This document shows, in pieces, positions 25,206 through 33,584 of a stretch of 55,579 nt of DNA. Made by a program: the position numbers and the translations under genes. Positions within the stretch are counted from its first letter, which is position 1; each line of letters starts with the position of its first letter. The notes below the pieces were generated by a model. It searched no databases and had not been told where the DNA came from. It was given only the letters and a program-made list of their open reading frames with translations. Source of the stretch: Candidatus Tyrphobacter aquilonaris (GTDB lineage: Bacteria; Vulcanimicrobiota; Vulcanimicrobiia; Vulcanimicrobiales; Vulcanimicrobiaceae); the NCBI GenBank assembly GCA_003133745.1, contig PKZD01000037.1, forward strand, positions 6,437 to 62,015, written 5' to 3'.

Positions 25206-26378
25206 CTAGAGCTTGACGTCGGCCGTCCGTTCGCCGAGCGGAACGTACTTCACCCCGCGCGGACCGACATAGTTCGCGCGCGGCCGCAGCAGTTTGTTGT
25301 CGGCGTACTGCTCGATCACGTGCGCGGTCCATCCAGCGACGCGGCTGATCGCGAAGACCGGCGTGAAGTACGCGGTCGGGATGCCGAGCGTGTAGTAGAC
25401 CGACGCGGAGTAGAGATCCACGTTCGGATAAAGCTGTTTGCCTTTCCAGACCGCCTGCTCCATCCGCTCGGTCATCTCGACCCACTTCGTCGTCCCCGCG
25501 GCCGCGCCGACTTCCTTCGCGATCGCCTTCAACTCGGTTGCGCGCGGATCGTACGCCTTGTAAACCGCGTGACCGAAGCCCATGATTTTTTCTTTCGCGA
25601 CGAGTTTCTTCTCGACCCAGGCATCGACGTTCTCGATGCTGCCGATCTCGAGCAGATTGTGGATCACGCCTTCGTTGGCACCGCCGTGCAGCGGACCTTT
25701 GAGCGCGCCGATCGCGGAGGTCACGGACGAGTACATGTCCGAGAGCGTCGACGCGGTGACGATCGCCGCGAACGTCGATGCGTTCATCCCGTGATCCGCG
25801 TGCAGGATCAGCGAAACGTCAAGCACCCGTGCAGCCTTCGCATCGGGAGCCTTGCCGGTGAACATATAGAGGAAGTTTGCCGCAGTGTCGAGCGCGGGGT
25901 CGGAGGCGATCGGCTCGAGCCCTTCGGATATCCGGTGATAGGCGGCGAGAATGCCCGGTACGAGCGCCGTCAGCCGGGTCGCTTTCTCGATATGCGCCGC
26001 CTCCGACATGTCGTTGACGTTCGGATCGAGCAGGCCGAGCGCGGAGACGGCGGTGCGCAACGCGTCCATCGGCACGGCCTTCTTCGGAAGGGTGCGCAGC
26101 GTCGCGAGCAACTCCGGAGGCATCGAACGATGCCGGCCGAGGTTCGCGTGAAACTCATCGAGGTGCGCCTTCGAGGGAAGGGCACCGAACCAGAGCAGGT
26201 ACGCAACCTCTTCGAAGGTCGAGGAGCGGGCGAGATCGTGGATGTCGATCCCGCGATAGATCAGCTCGCCTTTCTCGCCGTCGATCGAGGAAAGCCGCGT
26301 ATCACCGACGACGGCCCCGCGAAGGCCGGTCTGTCCCATGTGTTCGGGGTTCGTAAGCGTTTCATTCATATCGGACAT
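25206..26378 (-). CDS. gltA: Citrate synthase
   Basis: Citrate synthase condenses oxaloacetate with acetyl-CoA. ATG 26378 gives 390 residues, the size of the shorter Gram-positive/archaeal-type enzymes. The active-site residues are visible: His in [16 protein letters not shown], His in [11 protein letters not shown], and Asp in [32 protein letters not shown] is also typical. A second ATG three codons on is possible. 2-Methylcitrate synthase cannot be excluded, but the divergent malate dehydrogenase supports a TCA-cycle role. The frame is open much further upstream, without coding character. Confidence 0.94.
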   Translation of the reverse strand: MSDMNETLTNPEHMGQTGLRGAVVGDTRLSSIDGEKGELIYRGIDIHDLARSSTFEEVAYLLWFGALPSKAHLDEFHANLGRHRSMPPELLATLRTLPKKAVPMDALRTAVSALGLLDPNVNDMSEAAHIEKATRLTALVPGILAAYHRISEGLEPIASDPALDTAANFLYMFTGKAPDAKAARVLDVSLILHADHGMNASTFAAIVTASTLSDMYSSVTSAIGALKGPLHGGANEGVIHNLLEIGSIENVDAWVEKKLVAKEKIMGFGHAVYKAYDPRATELKAIAKEVGAAAGTTKWVEMTERMEQAVWKGKQLYPNVDLYSASVYYTLGIPTAYFTPVFAISRVAGWTAHVIEQYADNKLLRPRANYVGPRGVKYVPLGERTADVKL

Positions 26379-26415
26379 CAGCGTGGCCGCCCGCCGGGAT
26401 GCGGCGCCATGACTT

Positions 26416-26430
26416 TTGGCAGAGTGCCAA
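26416..26430. promoter_or_regulatory. 15-bp palindrome in the gltA-mdh divergent intergenic region
   Basis: TTGGCA-GAG-TGCCAA is a perfect 6-3-6 inverted repeat located 37 bp upstream of the gltA start and 86 bp upstream of the mdh start. A half-site-like TTGCCAAGG recurs at about 26453. A dimeric repressor or activator controlling both TCA-cycle genes would bind such a site, but none is identified and no standard promoter is obvious. Confidence 0.4.
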
Positions 26431-26516
26431 GGCTTTCCCGCGTCGGAGCGACTTGCCAAGGACTGGAGCGCGAGCGCGCAGTAAGGATGGCCGTTTCCCC
26501 CACAACGAGGAGCACC

Positions 26517-27440
26517 ATGCGGAAGAAGGTCACGATCGTAGGCGCCGGCAACGTCGGCGCGACGACGGCTCATTGGCTTGCAGCCAAGGAACTCGCGGAT
26601 ATCGTCCTCGTGGACGTCATCGAAGGCGTGCCGCAGGGCAAGGCGCTCGATCTGCTCGAGGCGTTGCCGGTCGAGCGGAGCGACAGCAGCGTCGTCGGCT
26701 CGAACGATTACGAAGCGACGTCGAACTCCGATATCGTCGTCATCACCGCCGGCTTTCCGCGCAAGCCGGGAATGAGCCGCGACGATCTCGTACGCGCGAA
26801 CGCCGAGATCGTCGGAACCGCGACGCGAGAAGCGGTTAAACGCTCCCCCGACTGCATCCTGATCGTCGTCACGAACCCGCTCGATGCGATGTGCGAGGTC
26901 GCGCGGCGCATCAGCGGCTTCCCACGCGAGCGCGTCCTCGGCATGGCCGGCGTGCTCGACTCCGCGCGCTTCTGCACCTTTGTCGCAATGGAACTGGGCG
27001 TGAGCGTCGACAACGTGCACGCCTTCGTCCTCGGCGGCCACGGCGACCAGATGGTGCCGTTGCCGCGCTACTCGACGGTCGCCGGCATTCCGATCACCGA
27101 GTTGCTCGACGAAGCGACGATTGCTCGCCTCGTCGAGCGCACTGCCAAAGGCGGCGGCGAGATCGTCAACCTGCTCAAAGCCGGAAGCGCTTATTACGCG
27201 CCCGGGCGCGCGATCACCGAGATGGTCGATGCGATCCTGAAGGACAAGCACAAGATCCTACCTTGCGCCGCATACCTGCAGGGCGAGTACGGCATAAAGG
27301 ACCTCTTTGTCGGCGTGCCCTGCCGCCTCGGTTCGGGCGGCCTCGAAAAGATCGTCGAGATCAAACTCACGACGGCGGAGAGCGCCGCCTTGCATGCGAG
27401 CGCCGAAGCCGTCGCGGCGCTCGTGAAGGCGCTACCCTGA
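26517..27440 (+). CDS. mdh: Malate dehydrogenase (LDH-like type)
   Basis: A 307-residue NAD-dependent dehydrogenase that oxidises malate to oxaloacetate. It has [15 protein letters not shown] for cofactor binding, Asp in DVIEG, the active-site loop [15 protein letters not shown] whose Arg pattern (RKPGMSR) marks malate rather than lactate specificity, VTNPLDAM and the catalytic His in [15 protein letters not shown] 26517 follows a good ribosome-binding site (cgAGGAGcacc). It is divergent from gltA across 138 bp. Confidence 0.96.
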   Translation: MRKKVTIVGAGNVGATTAHWLAAKELADIVLVDVIEGVPQGKALDLLEALPVERSDSSVVGSNDYEATSNSDIVVITAGFPRKPGMSRDDLVRANAEIVGTATREAVKRSPDCILIVVTNPLDAMCEVARRISGFPRERVLGMAGVLDSARFCTFVAMELGVSVDNVHAFVLGGHGDQMVPLPRYSTVAGIPITELLDEATIARLVERTAKGGGEIVNLLKAGSAYYAPGRAITEMVDAILKDKHKILPCAAYLQGEYGIKDLFVGVPCRLGSGGLEKIVEIKLTTAESAALHASAEAVAALVKALP

Positions 27441-27465
27441 CCCGACTCCGAATACTCTTTTCTAC

Positions 27466-27927
27466 ATGAGCATGGTGCCCGGCGGCGAGTTCTCGCCAAT
27501 GATCCATGTCAACCTCGCCTCGACGGCCGGCGGCTATACGGTCGGCAACGTCGCGTTTTTCCATTACATTCTGCGCCTGGCGGAGTTCGACATGACGCTC
27601 AATGGCGACGATCGCGAAGCGCTCGCGGTCCTCGCCGCGGTTCCGCATGCGTTCGAGTCTGAAGACGAGTACGGTCAGCTCTCCGGTCGCGGCTGGCGAA
27701 TCATTCCCGCGCGAAGCGAGGTCGACTGGCCCGTGCTCGAAGCGACGCCGCAGCGGCTGCGCAGCGCATTCGAGCGCGCCCGCAAGATCCTTTGGATGCG
27801 TGCCGCTGAGTTTCGCATCAGCGCGCAAGAGATGGCGTCCATCGAAGACGAGCTCGAAGCCGTCGACGGCGTCATCCTCCGCGCCGAAGTCGCCGGCGTC
27901 CCCGTCAGCGTCTCCTACTCCGCATAG
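27466..27927 (+). CDS. Hypothetical protein
   Basis: A 153-residue soluble protein with no recognised domain. The N-terminal half reads as beta-rich (MIHVNLASTAGGYTVGNVAFFHYI), the C-terminal half as helical (RLRSAFERARKILWMRAAEF, MASIEDELEAVDG). ATG 27466, 27472 or 27499 could be the start; no Shine-Dalgarno is seen, but TACTCT lies 7 bp before 27466. It begins 25 bp after mdh. Codon use matches its neighbours. Confidence 0.65.
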   Translation: MSMVPGGEFSPMIHVNLASTAGGYTVGNVAFFHYILRLAEFDMTLNGDDREALAVLAAVPHAFESEDEYGQLSGRGWRIIPARSEVDWPVLEATPQRLRSAFERARKILWMRAAEFRISAQEMASIEDELEAVDGVILRAEVAGVPVSVSYSA

Positions 27928-27942
27928 ACTAGCCTCAGGACC

Positions 27943-28104
27943 CGCGGTCCGGAGAGACACCCCGGTCGTCAAACCGCTGCTCGCTCGCCGTCCAGGCTCG
28001 CTCGCGCTGCGCACTTTTTTGGAACAACGAAGTTTTGAAGTTCACATCCGTGTGAAGTCCAAAAAAGTTGCAGCTTCTCCGACTGGGTGTCTCTTCGGAC
28101 CGCG
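27943..28104. repeat. Inverted-repeat structure A (20-bp arms)
   Basis: The left arm CGCGGTCCGGAGAGACACCC (27943-27962) and right arm GGGTGTCTCTTCGGACCGCG (28085-28104) are complementary with one mismatch. Nested inside are ACTTTTTTGGA (28013-28023)/TCCAAAAAAGT (28058-28068) and a 6-bp hairpin TTCACA-TCCG-TGTGAA (28041-28056). The layout fits a small non-autonomous element, a structured RNA or a complex terminator. No transposase or target-site duplication was found. Confidence 0.75.
27979..28012 (+). repeat. Copy 2 of the dispersed GC-rich intergenic motif
   Basis: GCTCGCTCGCCGTCCAGG and the following CTCGCTCGCGCTGCG resemble the middle and right part of the motif at 22241-22287. It lies inside inverted-repeat structure A. 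Similarity was judged by eye only. Confidence 0.35.
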
Positions 28105-28132
28105 TAGCATAGGCCGATGTCGGAGCTGGACC

Positions 28133-28267
28133 GGGTGCCCCTCCTGAGAAGCCTCTGACTTTTTCGAAAAAGCCCGGACGGCGAACTTCCTTTATCGTTT
28201 CGAAAAAGCAGCGGAGCAGGAGCGCGCATGGACGCGCGCGACGAGCGTCTTCGAGGGAGGGGCACCC
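28133..28267. repeat. Inverted-repeat structure B (12-bp arms)
   Basis: GGGTGCCCCTCC (28133-28144) and GGAGGGGCACCC (28256-28267) are perfectly complementary. The interior holds the palindrome CTTTTTCGAAAAAG (28159-28172) and a second GTTTCGAAAAAGC (28197-28209), echoing the T-run/A-run pair inside structure A. The reverse strand of 28209-28255 is the best match to the motif at 22241-22287. Confidence 0.65.
28209..28255 (-). repeat. Copy 3 of the dispersed GC-rich intergenic motif
   Basis: Read on the minus strand, CTCGAAGACGCTCGTCG followed by GTCCATG and GCTCCTGCT aligns with copy 1 at 22241-22287, with only two differences in the first 18 bases. It lies inside inverted-repeat structure B. 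Confidence 0.4.
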
Positions 28268-28410
28268 CGCCCAGCGCTGACATCACGCGAATGCGGAGCG
28301 AGTGGCCCGGGATAAATTGGGTCCGAAGGGGCGGCTGACCTGTTGGTGGGGGCCGTTATGCCCACCGCCATCGTGCACTTGGCTTGCAGACGCGGTTTTC
28401 ACACAAAGCC

Positions 28411-28416
28411 TACAAT
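28411..28416 (+). promoter_or_regulatory. Candidate -10 box (TACAAT) for the polysaccharide operon
   Basis: TACAAT at 28411-28416 ends 6 bp before GTG 28423, the spacing expected for a leaderless transcript starting at the codon. The only -35-like hexamer, TTGCAG at 28384, is 21 bp away, which is too long for a normal sigma70 promoter, so another sigma factor or an activator may be involved. Confidence 0.45.
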
Positions 28417-28422
28417 TGGCGC

Positions 28423-29388
28423 GTGACTACCTCCGTGCGAAGGATCGCATCCTTCACCGTCGTCGTTCCGTCGTTTAACGAAGCTGCGACGCTCCGCACG
28501 AACATCGAGGCGATTCGCGCATATCTCGTCGACAGAACCCCGCTTGCGGACTGGACGATCCTCATCGTCGACGACGCGAGCGCGGACGAGACGCCTGCGA
28601 TCACCGCGGAGTTGGCACGGGAGGACGAGCGAATCCGCGTGGTTCGGCGCGCCTCCAACGGAGGGGTCGACGCTGCGATTCGCAGCGGAATCGAGGCGGC
28701 GGAGAGCGACGCGGTCGTCGTGCTCGACGCCGATCTCAGCTACTCCGCGCCGATCGTCGGCGCGCTTCTCGAAACCCTGACTCGGGAGGAGGCGGAGGTC
28801 GTCGTGGCCTCCGCCTATGCTCCCGGCGGCGAAGTCCGCAACGTTCCGGGATTGCGCGCGTTCCTTTCGCGTTGGGCGAACCGCTTTCTCGCGTACGCCG
28901 TGAACGAGCGGGTGCGCACGCTCACCTGCATCGTTCGGGCCTATCGCATCGCCCCGCTTCGCCTGTTGCTCGCTCATAATCCCAAAGGCGACATGACGCA
29001 CGGGCTCTTGCTCGATGCGCTGCGCCTCGGCATGACGGTCTGCGAGATTCCGGCGCGGCTCGAGTGGGCTCCGCGACGCCGGTCACGCATGGGCCTGCGC
29101 GCCATCGCGCGCCGTACGGGCAGCGTCCTGTCGAGTGCCTTGAAAGAGCGCCCCTCGCTCGCCCTCGCCATCCCCGGCCTCGTCCCCGGAATCTTGCCGC
29201 TCTCGGTCCTGCTTGCAATGCTCGCCCATGCGACGCCGCCGCAAATCGGCATCGTCGCCTCCACGACGTTCGTCGTTCAAACGGCGAGCCTCGTCGTCTT
29301 CGGATTTCATTCCACCAACTTCGCACTTCGGACACTGCTGGCGCGCCGTACGAACAACGAGCGTCGCGTCGTGAGGAACATTACGTGA
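28423..29388 (+). CDS. Family 2 glycosyltransferase (polyprenyl-phosphate sugar synthase-like)
   Basis: GTG 28423 gives 321 residues. The GT-A domain shows FTVVVPSFNEAATL, LIVDDASADET and the DxD-type VLDADLSYS (about residue 105), followed by a linker and two C-terminal membrane helices (LALAIPGLVPGILPLSVLLAM, IGIVASTTFVVQTASLVVFGF). The layout resembles GtrB/dolichyl-phosphate mannose synthase-type enzymes that charge a polyprenyl phosphate with a sugar on the cytoplasmic face. TTG 28384 is an alternative start in frame. The stop overlaps the aminotransferase GTG. Confidence 0.88.
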   Translation: MTTSVRRIASFTVVVPSFNEAATLRTNIEAIRAYLVDRTPLADWTILIVDDASADETPAITAELAREDERIRVVRRASNGGVDAAIRSGIEAAESDAVVVLDADLSYSAPIVGALLETLTREEAEVVVASAYAPGGEVRNVPGLRAFLSRWANRFLAYAVNERVRTLTCIVRAYRIAPLRLLLAHNPKGDMTHGLLLDALRLGMTVCEIPARLEWAPRRRSRMGLRAIARRTGSVLSSALKERPSLALAIPGLVPGILPLSVLLAMLAHATPPQIGIVASTTFVVQTASLVVFGFHSTNFALRTLLARRTNNERRVVRNIT

Positions 29389-30617
29389 ACATCGACACCG
29401 CGCTCCCGCAGCGCACGCTCCCGTCCGATCAGGACGCCTCGGGGCGAACGCTTGGCGAGCGCGAGATCGCCTATCTCTCGGAGGCCATCGCCAGCGGAAC
29501 GTTGACGAGCACGAAGGGCCGCTTCGTGCGCGCCCTCGAGCGCACGTTCGCCGACACGCTCGGGGTCAAGCATGCTTTCGCGTGCAGCTCGGGCTCGGCC
29601 GCCGTGCATTGCGCGATTGCGGCCCTCGATCTCGAGCCGGGCGACGAGGTCGTCACGACGCCGATCACCGACATGGGCGCGCTCGCGCCGATCCTCTACC
29701 AGGGAGCGATTCCGGTCTTTGCGGACGTCGACCCTCGAACGCTCAACGTCACGGCCGAGACGATCGAAGCGGCCCTGAGCGAACGCACGAAGGCGATCGT
29801 CGTCACGCATCTCTTCGGCATACCGTGCGAGATGCACGCAATCGAAGTCCTCGCGAAGAAGAAGAACCTCCCAATCATCGAGGATTGCGCGCAGGCGTTC
29901 CTCGCGACGCACCGCGATCGCTACGTTGGTACGATCGGAAGCATCGGCGCCTTCAGCCTTCAGCAAGGCAAACACGTGACGACCGGCGAGGGCGGGCTCG
30001 TCGTCACGAACGACGACGCGCTCGCGCGGCGCATCTTCCTGTTCATCAACAAGGCGTGGGGCTACGGGGACATCGAGCCCGATCATTATTTCCTCGCCCT
30101 CAACTACCGCATGAGCGAACTGCAAGGAGCGGTCGGCGTCGCTCAGCTCGAGAAGCTCGAGCGCGCCGTCGAGCGGCGCGTCTTGCTCGCGAACATCCTG
30201 ACGAAGTGGCTCGAAAGCGTTCCCGGCCTCTCGACGCCGCTGCAGCCGTTGGAGGGACGCGGCGTCTACTGGCGCTACGCGATCCGCCTCGACCCGGCGT
30301 TCTTCCCCGGTGGTCCGGCCGCGTTCGCGGCGAAACTGAAGGATCAGTCGATCCTCACGGCGCCGCGGTACATCGCGAAGCCGGCATTCGAATGCGCGGT
30401 CATTCGGGATCAACGCACCTTCGGTAAGAGCCGTTGGCCGTTCACGCTCGCGCGGCCCGAAGCGGTGCGCTACGATCGCGAGCGCTATCCCGGCGTCTAC
30501 GCCGGGCTCGATCAGGTGCTCGTGATTCCGTGGAACGACAAACTCACGATCGGCGACGTCGAGTACATCGCGCGCTCGGTCATCGCAACCGCCCGCGACC
30601 TGAGGAGACCGGCATGA
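29385..30617 (+). CDS. DegT/DnrJ/EryC1-type PLP aminotransferase (nucleotide-sugar modification)
   Basis: GTG 29385 (GTGA overlap with the previous gene) gives 410 residues. Type I fold features: FACSSGSAAVHCAI for the phosphate cup, EDCAQAF with the PLP-binding Asp, and the Schiff-base Lys in SLQQGKHVTTGEGG. DegT enzymes transfer an amino group from Glu or Gln to a keto sugar, sometimes a keto cyclitol. The next two genes encode a Gfo/Idh dehydrogenase and a WbpD-like acetyltransferase, which fits 3-amination of a 3-keto-uronate (WbpE role). The exact substrate cannot be read from sequence. Confidence 0.9.
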   Translation: MNIDTALPQRTLPSDQDASGRTLGEREIAYLSEAIASGTLTSTKGRFVRALERTFADTLGVKHAFACSSGSAAVHCAIAALDLEPGDEVVTTPITDMGALAPILYQGAIPVFADVDPRTLNVTAETIEAALSERTKAIVVTHLFGIPCEMHAIEVLAKKKNLPIIEDCAQAFLATHRDRYVGTIGSIGAFSLQQGKHVTTGEGGLVVTNDDALARRIFLFINKAWGYGDIEPDHYFLALNYRMSELQGAVGVAQLEKLERAVERRVLLANILTKWLESVPGLSTPLQPLEGRGVYWRYAIRLDPAFFPGGPAAFAAKLKDQSILTAPRYIAKPAFECAVIRDQRTFGKSRWPFTLARPEAVRYDRERYPGVYAGLDQVLVIPWNDKLTIGDVEYIARSVIATARDLRRPA

Positions 30618-31615
30618 CCGCGCCGTTCAAGCTCGGTATCGTCGGAGCGGGTTCGATCGGCGCATTGCACGTCGAAACCGCGGCCGCGCTGCCGGAGGTC
30701 CACCTCGCCGCGATCTGCGACGTGCGCGCCGAGATCGCAGAGCAGGCTGCGCGACGGACGGGGGCGCGCGCCTACACGTCCTATCAAGGCCTCGCGTACG
30801 AAGAGCGCCTCGACGGCGTCATCATCTGCACGCCGCCTTCCACGCACCAGGAGCTCGCACAGTTCTATCTGGAGCGCGGCATCGACGTTCTCTGCGAGAA
30901 GCCGCTCTCGATCGATGGCGCGGGGGCGCGCGACATGTATGCATGCGCCGGACGCAATGGGCGTTTGCTCATGCTCGCTTCGAAGTTCCGCTACGTCGAG
31001 GGCGTCGTCGCGGCGCGACAACTCCTGCGCGAGGGCGCGCTCGGGTCGATTCGCCACGCGGAGATCGTCTTCGTATCGAACGTCGATATGAGTTCGCGTT
31101 GGAACTCCGATCCGAAGCAGAGCGGCGGGGGCGTCGTCATCGACAACGGCACGCACGCCGTCGATCTGTGCCGCTACCTCTTCGGACCCGTCAACTCGGT
31201 TGCCGCGGTCGCCTATGCACGCGGGAAGGAGATGCCGGTCGAAGACAGCGCGTACCTCTACCTCGGCGTTCCGAACGGCGCAGGCGTGACCGTCGATATC
31301 AGTTGGAGCTTGGAGCGAAAGTTCGAGCACTACATCCGGATCTACGGCGAGCACGCGCGCTTGGTCGTCGGCTGGCAGGAAACGACGCTCGCCCGAGGGA
31401 GTCGCGAGGCCACCGTCATCGCGCCCGCATACTCGAAACAGCAGGCCTTCATCGCGCTGCTTCGCGATTTCGTTCTCGCCTCGAGCGGTCACGGTCGTCC
31501 GCGGATAAACGCCGACGACGCGCTCGCCTCCGTCGACGTCATCGACGCGGCATACGCATCGATTCGAGAGGGTGGACGCACGGCCGTCGAGGCCGTGGGA
31601 GCGATTGCGGTATGA
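30614..31615 (+). CDS. Gfo/Idh/MocA-family oxidoreductase (WbpB-like candidate)
   Basis: A 333-residue NAD(P)-dependent dehydrogenase from ATG 30614, which overlaps the aminotransferase stop. It has the Rossmann motif LGIVGAGSIGALH, CTPPSTH, the family catalytic-site motif CEKPLS (about residue 95) and the GGGVVIDNGTHAVDLCRY segment with the conserved His. Beside a DegT aminotransferase and a WbpD-like acetyltransferase it likely oxidises C3 of a UDP-HexNAc-uronate. Other sugar or cyclitol substrates remain possible. Confidence 0.9.
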   Translation: MTAPFKLGIVGAGSIGALHVETAAALPEVHLAAICDVRAEIAEQAARRTGARAYTSYQGLAYEERLDGVIICTPPSTHQELAQFYLERGIDVLCEKPLSIDGAGARDMYACAGRNGRLLMLASKFRYVEGVVAARQLLREGALGSIRHAEIVFVSNVDMSSRWNSDPKQSGGGVVIDNGTHAVDLCRYLFGPVNSVAAVAYARGKEMPVEDSAYLYLGVPNGAGVTVDISWSLERKFEHYIRIYGEHARLVVGWQETTLARGSREATVIAPAYSKQQAFIALLRDFVLASSGHGRPRINADDALASVDVIDAAYASIREGGRTAVEAVGAIAV

Positions 31616-32238
31616 GCGCGACGCTCGCGGCCGCTTTCGTGCACCCGACGGCGATCCTCGAAGAAAACGTCGAGATCGGAGCGGGAACGCAGATCTGGGA
31701 CAACGCGCACGTTCGCCACTCGACGAGCATCGGAGAAGAGTGTATCGTCGGCGAGAAGAGTTACATCGCGTACGGCGTCAAGATCGGCAATCGCGTGAAG
31801 ATCAATGCCTTCGTGTATGTATGCACGGGCGTGAGCATTCTCGACGGCGTGATGATCAGCGCCGGCACCGTCTTCACGAACGACCGCTTCCCGCGGGCGA
31901 CGACGCCCGATCTGCTGCACCTGCGGCCCTCCGAACCCGACGAGGCGACGCTGCCGACGCTCGTGCGTGAAGGCGCAACCATCGGCGCACACTGCACGGT
32001 CGGCTGCGGCCTGGAGATCGGCCGTTTCGCAATGGTCGGCATGGGCGCGTTGGTCACGAGCTCGGTCCCCGATTTTCACCTCGCGATCGGCGCTCCCGCG
32101 CGTTCGATTGCAATCGTCTGCCGCTGCGGACGTCCCATGTTGCGCTTCGATGACCCCGCCTCGGTCACGCGCGATCTCATTTGCGCGGAGTGCGGGCGCG
32201 GTTACGTGGTTCGCGAAGGACGCGTGAGCGAGTCGTGA
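31612..32238 (+). CDS. Left-handed beta-helix acetyltransferase, WbpD/WlbB-like, with C-terminal zinc ribbon
   Basis: A 208-residue hexapeptide-repeat enzyme from ATG 31612 (overlaps previous stop). Repeats run from VHPTAILEENVEIG through IGEECIVGEKSYIAYGVKIG; the segment ISAGTVFTNDRFPRA is characteristic of WbpD/WlbB, which N-acetylates the 3-amino group of UDP-GlcNAc3NA with acetyl-CoA. Residues about 170-200 add a four-cysteine zinc ribbon, CRCG...CAECG, absent from the classic enzyme. It ends the dehydrogenase-aminotransferase-acetyltransferase trio. Confidence 0.9.
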   Translation: MSATLAAAFVHPTAILEENVEIGAGTQIWDNAHVRHSTSIGEECIVGEKSYIAYGVKIGNRVKINAFVYVCTGVSILDGVMISAGTVFTNDRFPRATTPDLLHLRPSEPDEATLPTLVREGATIGAHCTVGCGLEIGRFAMVGMGALVTSSVPDFHLAIGAPARSIAIVCRCGRPMLRFDDPASVTRDLICAECGRGYVVREGRVSES

Positions 32239-33584
32239 GCGCGCACTCGACCGTCGTCGTCGGCGGCGGAATCGCGGGTCTCTACACCGCGCTGCGTCTT
32301 GCCAAACAAGGCGATCGCGTGACGGTGGTCGACGCGGAGCCGTCCGTCGGCGGGTTGACGAGGCCGTGGGAGATCGGCGGCATCACGTGGGACCGCTTCT
32401 ATCACGTCGTCCTCGGCTCCGACTACGAGACCCGGAACCTGCTCGCGGAGATCGGCCTCGCGGATCGCCTGCAGTTCAAGGCGGTAAAAACAAACTTCTA
32501 TCACGAGGGACGGCTCTATCCGTTCTCGAGCATGCTCGACCTCTTTACCTTTCCCGAGTTGAGCATTCTGGGCAAACTGCGCCTCGCCGCAACGGTCCTC
32601 CATGCGCGCTATGGCGGCAACGACGCGGCGTACGAATGGGAAGGGGTCTTGGAGTACCTGACGCGCTGGTCGGGTGCGGGGACGGTCGATCGCATTTGGC
32701 GTCCGTTGCTGCGCGCGAAGCTCGGCGACCATCACGCGATGGCCTCGGCCGCCTTCATTCGTGCGACGATCAAGCGCCTTCAGGGCGCGCGACGCGGCGG
32801 ATTTCGTGAGGAGCGCTACGGCTACGTGAGCGGCGGCTACGCCGCGGTGCTGACGGCGCTCGAGAGGCATCTGCGCGGCCTCGGGGTCGAGTTCGTGCTC
32901 GGCCATCGCGTCAAGCAAGTTTTTCTGAACGACGATCGCGTCATCGTTGCGCTTGGCGGCGCCGAGCTGACCGCCGATCGCGCGGTGCTCACGCTCGCCT
33001 CGCCGCTCTGCGTCGCGATCTGTCCGCAGCTGACGCCGAAGGAGCAGCGCGTGCTGACCCAGGATCGTTACTTCGGGGTCGCCTGCACCTCGCTGCTCGT
33101 GAATCGGCGTCTCGGTAATGCGTACGTCACGAACGTCGCGGACGGCGGCTTTCCGTTCACCGGGATCATCAACATGTCGGCGCTCGTGGATCGCGCCGAG
33201 CTCGGTGGCTACGATCTCGTCTACCTGCCGAAGTACGCGCCCGCCGACGAAAAGGCGTTCATGCAGTCCGACGAAGTCCTCATCGCCCGATCGATCGAGA
33301 GCCTGCGCCGCGTCTTTCCGGCTTTCTCATCGAGCGACGTCGTCGCGGCGAAGGTCGCGCGCGCAAGCCATGTCTTTCCCTTCCCACGCATCGGCCGCGC
33401 CGCGTCTCTGCCGCCGGCGATGACGTCGCTGCGGCGGATTGCCGTCGTCAACAGCGCGCGGCTTCGCTATGCGACGCTCAACGTCAGCGACACGATCGGC
33501 GTCGTCGACGAAGCGCTCGACGAGTTGGAACAGAATCCCGTTTGGAGGAGTAGGCATGAAGCCCGCGGCCGCGCTTTCGCTTGA
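32235..33584 (+). CDS. FAD-dependent amine-oxidase-like oxidoreductase
   Basis: GTG 32235 (overlaps the previous stop) gives 449 residues. The N-terminal dinucleotide fold TVVVGGGIAGLYTALRLAKQG and the second motif VGGLTRPWEIGGITWDRFYH identify the flavin amine oxidase/protoporphyrinogen oxidase/UDP-galactopyranose mutase superfamily. Similar genes recur in exopolysaccharide clusters, but I cannot name the substrate. The last 29 bp overlap the deacetylase gene. Confidence 0.82.
   Translation: MSAHSTVVVGGGIAGLYTALRLAKQGDRVTVVDAEPSVGGLTRPWEIGGITWDRFYHVVLGSDYETRNLLAEIGLADRLQFKAVKTNFYHEGRLYPFSSMLDLFTFPELSILGKLRLAATVLHARYGGNDAAYEWEGVLEYLTRWSGAGTVDRIWRPLLRAKLGDHHAMASAAFIRATIKRLQGARRGGFREERYGYVSGGYAAVLTALERHLRGLGVEFVLGHRVKQVFLNDDRVIVALGGAELTADRAVLTLASPLCVAICPQLTPKEQRVLTQDRYFGVACTSLLVNRRLGNAYVTNVADGGFPFTGIINMSALVDRAELGGYDLVYLPKYAPADEKAFMQSDEVLIARSIESLRRVFPAFSSSDVVAAKVARASHVFPFPRIGRAASLPPAMTSLRRIAVVNSARLRYATLNVSDTIGVVDEALDELEQNPVWRSRHEARGRAFA

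Larger units (their letters stand above)
27928..28422. other. 495-bp gene-free stretch with nested inverted repeats
   Basis: No convincing coding frame on either strand. It contains two large inverted-repeat structures (27943-28104 and 28133-28267), a 14-bp perfect palindrome CTTTTTCGAAAAAG at 28159-28172 with a partial copy at 28197-28209, a small GGTGGG/CCCACC hairpin near 28343-28366, and a TACAAT box just before the first polysaccharide gene. It separates metabolic genes from the polysaccharide locus. Confidence 0.8.

Noticed and set aside
26416-26430. CIRCE (HrcA) or NrdR-type operator between gltA and mdh
   Set aside because: Spacing and sequence (6-3-6, TTGGCA) differ from TTAGCACTC-N9-GAGTGCTAA and from NrdR boxes; kept only as an unnamed palindrome.
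25320-26516. Long plus-strand extension upstream of mdh
   Set aside because: Antisense to gltA; a strong ribosome-binding site and Rossmann motif place the start at 26517.
28013-28068. Rho-independent terminator after the 27466 gene
   Set aside because: T- and A-runs are present but not directly after a GC-rich stem in either direction; treated as part of the inverted-repeat structure.
27928-28422. Insertion sequence with transposase
   Set aside because: Inverted repeats exist, but no transposase frame and no target duplication were seen.
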